NCBI GenBank assembly: GCA_016789035.1
Contig: JAEUSC010000355.1
Location: 1-13,861 of the forward strand
From: Candidatus Omnitrophota bacterium
GTDB taxonomy: Bacteria; Omnitrophota; Gorgyraeia; Zapsychrales; Fredricksoniimonadaceae
Length of the DNA: 13,861 bases
Reading direction: 5' to 3'
The notes under the pieces were generated by a model, which searched no databases, was not told where the DNA came from, and saw only the letters and a list, made by a program, of their open reading frames with translations. A program made the position numbers and the translations under genes. Of this stretch, positions 9,771-13,861 are shown piece by piece. The first letter of the stretch is position 1, and each line of letters begins with the position of its first letter.

Positions 9771-10541
9771 ATGCGCAAAATTATCATAGCGGGAAATTGG
9801 AAATTAAATAAAACATCACAGGAAGCCATTGAGTTGGTCAATAGTCTTAATCGTGAATTAGTAGACGTCACGTCTGTTGATATCATTGTTTGTCCGCCAT
9901 TTACGGCATTAACTGAAGTGAGCGATGTTCTGACGGATTCTAATATTGATCTTGGTGCACAAAATCTTTATTGGGAAGATTCAGGGGCATTTACCGGTGA
10001 AGTTTCAGCTCCCATGCTTAAGGCGGTGGGGGTCAGATATGTGATTGTTGGCCATTCCGAACGCCGTCAATTTTTTGGTGAAACCAATGTCACCGTCAAC
10101 AAACGTCTCAAATCCGCGTTACGGCACAAGCTGATTCCAATTGTTTGCGTGGGAGAAAATTTACAGGAGCGTGAGGCTAATAAAACGTTTGATGTCATTC
10201 GTGATCATGTCGAGGGGTCTTTAGCGGGTTTAAGCGCGGAAGAAGTTAAAGGACTCGTCATTGCTTATGAACCGGTCTGGGCCATTGGTACTGGAAAGAC
10301 CGCAACCAGCGCCCAAGCGCAGGAAGTTCACAAGTTCATTCGGGGGTTGCTGGCAAGAATGTTCTCAGAGGATGTGGCTCAAGCGGTCCGCATTCAATAC
10401 GGCGGCAGTGTAAAACCTGAGAACACCGCAGAATTGCTGGGACAGGAAGATATTGACGGCGCGTTGGTGGGGGGGGCAAGTTTAAAGGCGGATTCGTTTT
10501 CTGCAATTGTCAAAAACAGTGTTTCTGTGACGACAAAGTAA
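9771..10541 (+). CDS. tpiA: Triosephosphate isomerase
   Basis: This 256-residue TIM-barrel enzyme interconverts dihydroxyacetone phosphate and glyceraldehyde 3-phosphate in the cytosol. All catalytic residues are present: N9 and K11 in AGNWKLNK, H95 in VGHSERRQFFGE, and E167 in AYEPVWAIGTGK, whose flexible lid continues TATSAQAQEVH. The phosphate-binding end is IQYGGSVKPEN and GALVGGASL. ATG 9771 is preferred to an in-frame GTG at 9765 because the family begins with R-K-x-(I/x)-I-A-G-N-W-K directly after Met, and because the GTG lies inside the AGGTGA ribosome-binding sequence (9763-9768). It follows pgk by 11 nt, a common glycolytic pairing, and should share its promoter. Confidence 0.98.
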   Translation: MRKIIIAGNWKLNKTSQEAIELVNSLNRELVDVTSVDIIVCPPFTALTEVSDVLTDSNIDLGAQNLYWEDSGAFTGEVSAPMLKAVGVRYVIVGHSERRQFFGETNVTVNKRLKSALRHKLIPIVCVGENLQEREANKTFDVIRDHVEGSLAGLSAEEVKGLVIAYEPVWAIGTGKTATSAQAQEVHKFIRGLLARMFSEDVAQAVRIQYGGSVKPENTAELLGQEDIDGALVGGASLKADSFSAIVKNSVSVTTK

Positions 10542-10565
10542 CGCTAAACAATGTTTGGAATTTTG

Positions 10566-10595
10566 CTGTGTTAACAATTTGAATGATTGACACAG
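10566..10595 (+). other. Imperfect hairpin in the tpiA-secG gap
   Basis: CTGTGTTAA (10566-10574) and TTGACACAG (10587-10595) can pair as nine base pairs with one G-U, around a 12-nt loop. It is not followed by a T run, so it is not a classical intrinsic terminator. It could be an mRNA-processing or stability element that separates the expression of tpiA and secG, or chance. It lies only 7 nt before the secG ribosome-binding site. Confidence 0.3.
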
Positions 10596-10612
10596 TTTCA
10601 CAGGAGAGAGTT

Positions 10613-10990
10613 ATGATGACGTTTGTTCTGATTATTCATTCAATAACATGTGCGTTGTTAGTGCTGGTGGTTTTAATGCAGGCAGGACGTGGCGGTGGTC
10701 TGACGGAAAGTTTTTCATCGGCCGAGTCAGTGTTTGGTGCTCAAACCAGCGACTTTATGGTCAGGACAACCTCTATTCTTGCCGCCGTATTTTTTGTTAC
10801 GTCTTTATCGTTGGCTTATTTGTCAAGTCACCAATCACGGTCATTGATGGCTACCGATAAAGAAAGATCCAAAGCGGTTCAATCATCAGTGAAACAACCT
10901 TTGACAAAAAAAGATGTAGCCAAAGAAGTCTCGGCTAATATGGTTGCTCCCAATGTCAATCAAGTGATGGCCAACACGCAAGCCCAGTAA
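10613..10990 (+). CDS. secG: Preprotein translocase subunit SecG
   Basis: This 125-residue membrane protein is the small accessory subunit of the SecYEG protein-export channel. Two helices are seen, around residues 3-23 and 46-68. They flank the conserved cytosolic loop: VVLMQAGRGGGLTESF then ESVFGAQTSDFMVRTT, matching the family's VLLQ-x-G-(K/R)-G-x-G and FG segments. After helix two comes a polar tail of about 55 residues rich in Lys, Ser, Gln and Val, ending ANTQAQ; this tail is longer than in minimal SecG proteins and shows no recognised domain. AGGAGAG at 10602-10608 precedes two adjacent ATG codons (10613 and 10616). An in-frame ATG at 10583 lies upstream of the ribosome-binding site and is rejected. 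secG after pgk-tpiA is a known arrangement in several phyla. Confidence 0.93.
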   Translation: MMTFVLIIHSITCALLVLVVLMQAGRGGGLTESFSSAESVFGAQTSDFMVRTTSILAAVFFVTSLSLAYLSSHQSRSLMATDKERSKAVQSSVKQPLTKKDVAKEVSANMVAPNVNQVMANTQAQ

Positions 10991-12741
10991 TGAGGCAGTG
11001 CCAAATCGCTGAGGGCAAACTGGTGCGATTATACAGTCGCCTTTATATCATCCTTTTCGCAGTTCTTATTCAACCGCTGTTTGTTTGTCTCTCCCTTGCC
11101 GATGTTTCTGTTCCCAAGTCCGGCGGACGCATAGTTTTATCCACTACAACGGATCCTAAATCATTTAATGACATGGTCGCTAAAGAAACATCAACGACTT
11201 TGATCACAAGTTTTCTTTTCGAGGGGTTGACCCGGGTTAATGCCCAGACATTAAAGGTGGAACCGAATCTTGCCGAACGCTGGGTGGTTTCGAAGGACGG
11301 ACTGATCTGGACCTTTTTTCTACGCAAAAATTTGCGATGGAGCGATGGGGTTCCGCTAACTGCGGATGATGTGGTCTTCACATTTAACGATTTGATTTAC
11401 AATCCCGAGGTTGCCAACTCTTCCCGTGACATTTTTACAGTTGATGGTAAACCGTTTACGGTTGAGAAAGTGGACGATCATACGGTCCGTTTCGTGCTGC
11501 CGGTAAAATTTGCCCCATTTCTTAAAGGAATGTCTCAGTCCATATTGCCCAAACATGTGTTGGAATCTGCTGTCAAAGAAAAGAAATTCAATTATACGTG
11601 GGGAATTGATACGCCTCCGCAGGAAATCGTTGGGGAAGGCCCGTTTGTGCTCCGTACGTATCAGCCGGGAGAGAAGGTTGTGCTTAAACGCAATCCTCAC
11701 TACTGGCGGAAAGCGCCAGATGGCGAAAGTCTTCCTTACTTAGATGAAGTCCTGATTTTGATTGTTCCAAGCAGTGACGTAGAGCTTTTGAAATTTATGG
11801 AAGGTAGTTTGGATTATTACGACCTTCGCGGCATGGACTATCCTCTTTTAAAGCCCTTGGAAAATAAGAAAGGGTTCAAGATTTACAATATGGGCCCTAC
11901 GATGGGAAGCAGTTTCTTGGTCTTTAATTTGAATACAAGGGCCAATGAAAAAACTAGGCAGCCGTTTATCTCACCGGTGAAAATGACGTGGTTTAATGAC
12001 ATTGAGTTTCGAAAGGCTGTTGCTCACGCGATCGACCGAGAACAAATGACAAAGATTGTGTTTAATGGATTGGCCTTTGCCCAATTTTCCCCCATTAGTC
12101 CTGCCGATACATTCTTTTTTAATCCTAAGGTAATCCGATATGATTACAATTTGAAAAAGGCCAGGGATATTCTTTTTAATGCCGGCTATCAGGACCGCAA
12201 TGGCGACGGAATTATTGAAGATATTCAGGGCAACCGGGTCCAATTTAATATCGCCACAAATGCCGACAGTGCAGAACGTCTCGATATTGCTGCGATTATC
12301 CGTCAGGACCTGGAGCATCTTGGCATGGATGTGCGCTTGGTGCCTGTGGAATTTAATACTTTGGTAGGTAAACTCACGGGTACGTTTGAATGGGACGCCA
12401 TCGTTTTGAGTTTGACAGGGACGATTGAACCGCATTTTGGAAAAAATGTCTGGTCGAGCAGTGGGCAACTGCATATGTGGAATCCGACACAAAAGACGCC
12501 CGCAACCGATTGGGAAAAACGTATCGATGATTTGTTTTCTAAGGGTGTCCAGGAATTGAATGAGAACAAGCGGAAGGTCATTTATGACGAATTTCAAATG
12601 ATCGTTTCAGAAAAATTGCCGGTTATTTATACCGTATTGAGCGCTCGTATCGCGGCCATTAGAAATAAGTTCGGTAATCTAAAACCGTCTAGTTATGGTG
12701 GTTTGTTGCACAATATTGAAGAGATTTATCTTTTAAGATAG
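10990..12741 (+). CDS. Peptide ABC transporter substrate-binding protein (SBP_bac_5 / OppA-DppA family)
   Basis: This 583-residue exported protein should capture peptides (or related solutes such as nickel complexes) and deliver them to the permeases encoded next. It has a basic N-terminus and hydrophobic core with probable signal peptidase I cleavage after A37 (SLA-DVS). Cys33 is not in a lipobox, so it is probably periplasmic rather than a lipoprotein. Family marks are LAERWVVSKDGLIWTF, LRWSDGVPLTADDVVFTF, LKRNPHYWR and the fold-typical VAHAIDREQMTKIVF. The loop YQDRNGDGIIED is common in this family at the point where the predicted strand pair begins. The ATG at 10990 overlaps the secG stop (TAATG). 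GTG 11023 with GAGGG at 11011-11015 is a credible alternative that leaves a more usual short, basic signal-peptide start. Substrate is not resolvable from sequence. Confidence 0.93.
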   Translation: MRQCQIAEGKLVRLYSRLYIILFAVLIQPLFVCLSLADVSVPKSGGRIVLSTTTDPKSFNDMVAKETSTTLITSFLFEGLTRVNAQTLKVEPNLAERWVVSKDGLIWTFFLRKNLRWSDGVPLTADDVVFTFNDLIYNPEVANSSRDIFTVDGKPFTVEKVDDHTVRFVLPVKFAPFLKGMSQSILPKHVLESAVKEKKFNYTWGIDTPPQEIVGEGPFVLRTYQPGEKVVLKRNPHYWRKAPDGESLPYLDEVLILIVPSSDVELLKFMEGSLDYYDLRGMDYPLLKPLENKKGFKIYNMGPTMGSSFLVFNLNTRANEKTRQPFISPVKMTWFNDIEFRKAVAHAIDREQMTKIVFNGLAFAQFSPISPADTFFFNPKVIRYDYNLKKARDILFNAGYQDRNGDGIIEDIQGNRVQFNIATNADSAERLDIAAIIRQDLEHLGMDVRLVPVEFNTLVGKLTGTFEWDAIVLSLTGTIEPHFGKNVWSSSGQLHMWNPTQKTPATDWEKRIDDLFSKGVQELNENKRKVIYDEFQMIVSEKLPVIYTVLSARIAAIRNKFGNLKPSSYGGLLHNIEEIYLLR

Positions 12742-12751
12742 AGGATCAGAT

Positions 12752-13720
12752 TTGCTTAAATTTATTGTACAACGTGTGCTGGTTTCTGTTCCCATGCTTT
12801 TGGGGATAACGTTTCTGACCTTTTTTTTGATGCGTCTGACGCCGGGCAGTTATCTGGATACCATGCGCTTAGATCCTCAAGTGTCCCAGGAAACGATTGA
12901 ACGTTATCAGAAGCTTTATCAATTAGATAAGCCGCTGATAGAACAGTACTTCTCGTGGGTCAAAAATATTTTCCGAGGAGAGCTGGGGCACTCATTTCAC
13001 TACAATGTTCCTGTTGCTCATTTGATTTCTGGACGAATGTTAAACACCTTTGTCCTTTCGCTGGCCGCATTCCTGGTGACATGGTTGATTGCGATTCCTT
13101 TGGGGATTTGGGCAGCAGTTCACCGCGATCGATGGCAGGACAAATGGGTGCAGTTCTTTTCGTATGTGTTTCTTTCGTTCCCGTCTTTTTTCCTGGCCAT
13201 GATTTTTTTGTTTTGGGCCAGCCGGACAGGAGGGCTTCCTCTGGGTGGAATGCGCAGCTTGACGTTTGAGGAACTGTCATTGCCGTCTCAAGTGTTGGAC
13301 CTATTCAAACATTTGGCGATTCCTACCGTGGCATTGTCTTTGGGAAGCATTGGTGCCTTGCAGAAAATTATGCGAGGGAATATGCTGGAAGTTCTGGGTC
13401 AGCAGTACATTCTGGCGGCGCGGGCTAAAGGTCTCCCTGAAAATCGTGTGTTATATGTGCATGCCTTGCGCAACGCCATTAATCCCCTAATTACATTGCT
13501 TGGTTATGAATTTTCATCGCTCTTAAGCGGGGCGGCACTCATTGAAATTATTTGCAGCTGGCCGGGCTTAGGATCGCTCATGCTAAAAGCAGTAATGGCC
13601 AAAGATATTTACTTGGTGATGGCCAGCATGTTGATGGGATCAGTCATGTTTATTGGTGGAAATTTATTAGCAGACCTGGCGCTGGCCAAAGCTGACCCGC
13701 GCATCCGATATGACAAATGA
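12752..13720 (+). CDS. Peptide ABC transporter permease, DppB/OppB type
   Basis: This 322-residue inner-membrane protein has the six-helix layout of binding-protein-dependent permeases. It starts LKFIVQRVLVSVPMLLGITF, has the family's FLMRLTPGS and LDKPLIEQYFSWVKNIFRGELGHSF segments in the first external region, and the cytosolic EAA loop ILAARAKGLPENRVLYVHAL (A222 to G227 at its core) that contacts the ATPase. The ending (GNLLADLALAKADPRIRYDK) matches DppB-type proteins. It forms half of the transmembrane channel for peptide import. The start is TTG at 12752, with GAGGA (12741-12745) 6 nt upstream and the expected N-terminus. It follows the binding protein by 10 nt and overlaps the next permease gene by 11 nt. 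Confidence 0.95.
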   Translation: MLKFIVQRVLVSVPMLLGITFLTFFLMRLTPGSYLDTMRLDPQVSQETIERYQKLYQLDKPLIEQYFSWVKNIFRGELGHSFHYNVPVAHLISGRMLNTFVLSLAAFLVTWLIAIPLGIWAAVHRDRWQDKWVQFFSYVFLSFPSFFLAMIFLFWASRTGGLPLGGMRSLTFEELSLPSQVLDLFKHLAIPTVALSLGSIGALQKIMRGNMLEVLGQQYILAARAKGLPENRVLYVHALRNAINPLITLLGYEFSSLLSGAALIEIICSWPGLGSLMLKAVMAKDIYLVMASMLMGSVMFIGGNLLADLALAKADPRIRYDK

Positions 13721-13861
13721 AATCAAACCTTTAAGCGAATTTCAACTCCGTATGAAGGCCTTTCGCCACAATCGTAAGGCATGGGTTGCGTTATGGATCC
13801 TCGTTGGGCTCTATGCGGCCGCCATTTTTGCAGATTTCTTAGCGCCGTATTCTTACAAGAG
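13710..13861 (+). CDS. Peptide ABC transporter permease, DppC/OppC type, 3'-truncated by the window edge
   Basis: Only about 50 residues are visible before the window ends. ATG 13710 opens inside the last codons of the DppB-type gene in a different frame. The start MTNEIKPLSEFQLRMKAF is polar, then HNRKAWVALWILVGLYAAA leads to IFADFLAPYSYK. This is the OppC_N pattern: a basic R-x-N-(K/R) stretch, one membrane helix, then LAPY. It is the partner permease of the upstream gene; ATPase genes are expected beyond the window. The frame is open to the edge. Assignment rests on the short N-terminal domain plus gene order. Confidence 0.88.
   Translation, partial: MTNEIKPLSEFQLRMKAFRHNRKAWVALWILVGLYAAAIFADFLAPYSYK

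Noticed and set aside
10587..10617. Promoter before secG (TTGACA 10587-10592, TATGAT 10612-10617)
   Set aside because: The 19-nt spacer is long and the -10 covers the secG start codon, so transcripts would begin downstream of the ATG.
11971..12597. 208-codon antisense open frame inside the peptide-binding protein gene
   Set aside because: No recognisable domain, and it lies wholly opposite a well-supported gene; it is a by-product of that gene's codon pattern.
12960..13280. Antisense open frame of 106 codons inside the DppB-type permease gene
   Set aside because: Low-complexity Pro/Lys/Ser/Thr-rich translation with no family features, opposite a clear permease.

Overview
The window is a 13.9 kb, gene-dense stretch of a bacterial chromosome. 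Every supported gene lies on the + strand, with short gaps or overlaps of a few bases between genes. No rRNA, tRNA, CRISPR array, insertion sequence or phage gene is visible. The gene set (WbaP-type initiating enzyme, Wzy/WaaL-type membrane protein, GDP-fucose genes, non-lipoprotein substrate-binding protein with a classical signal peptide) fits a diderm, moderately AT-rich bacterium. An uncultivated lineage such as Omnitrophota is my best guess, but the sequence alone does not prove the phylum.

Region A (1 to about 8499) is a cell-surface polysaccharide locus. In order it holds the C-terminal part of a GtrA-family membrane protein, a large GT-C-like membrane glycosyltransferase, a soluble GT2 glycosyltransferase of the polyprenyl-phosphate hexose synthase type, a WecG/TagA/CpsF (GT26) glycosyltransferase, a WbaP-type polyprenyl glycosylphosphotransferase, GDP-mannose 4,6-dehydratase (gmd), GDP-L-fucose synthase (fcl) and an O-antigen ligase/polymerase-family protein. 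Together they can start a sugar chain on undecaprenyl phosphate (WbaP), add a second sugar (GT26), supply GDP-L-fucose (Gmd then Fcl), polymerise or ligate the product (Wzy/WaaL-like), and probably decorate it outside the membrane through a three-part GtrA / GT2 / GT-C module. No Wzx flippase, Wza/Wzc export genes or dedicated fucosyltransferase are in the window, so the locus very likely continues upstream.

Region B (about 8500 to 13861) starts with a near-perfect sigma-70-type promoter directly after the last polysaccharide gene. It runs through pgk and tpiA (glycolysis), secG (protein export), then an oligopeptide/dipeptide ABC importer: substrate-binding protein, DppB-type permease and the start of a DppC-type permease cut by the window end. 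The secG stop and the binding-protein start overlap (TAATG), so housekeeping and transport genes look co-transcribed.

The most notable anomaly is at about 373-486. The GT-C-like gene seems to begin at a GTG overlapping the gtrA stop, then loses its frame by one base at a T5/A5 homopolymer pair. This is either a real frameshift or a sequence error. I found no convincing evidence of a wholly new biological system.
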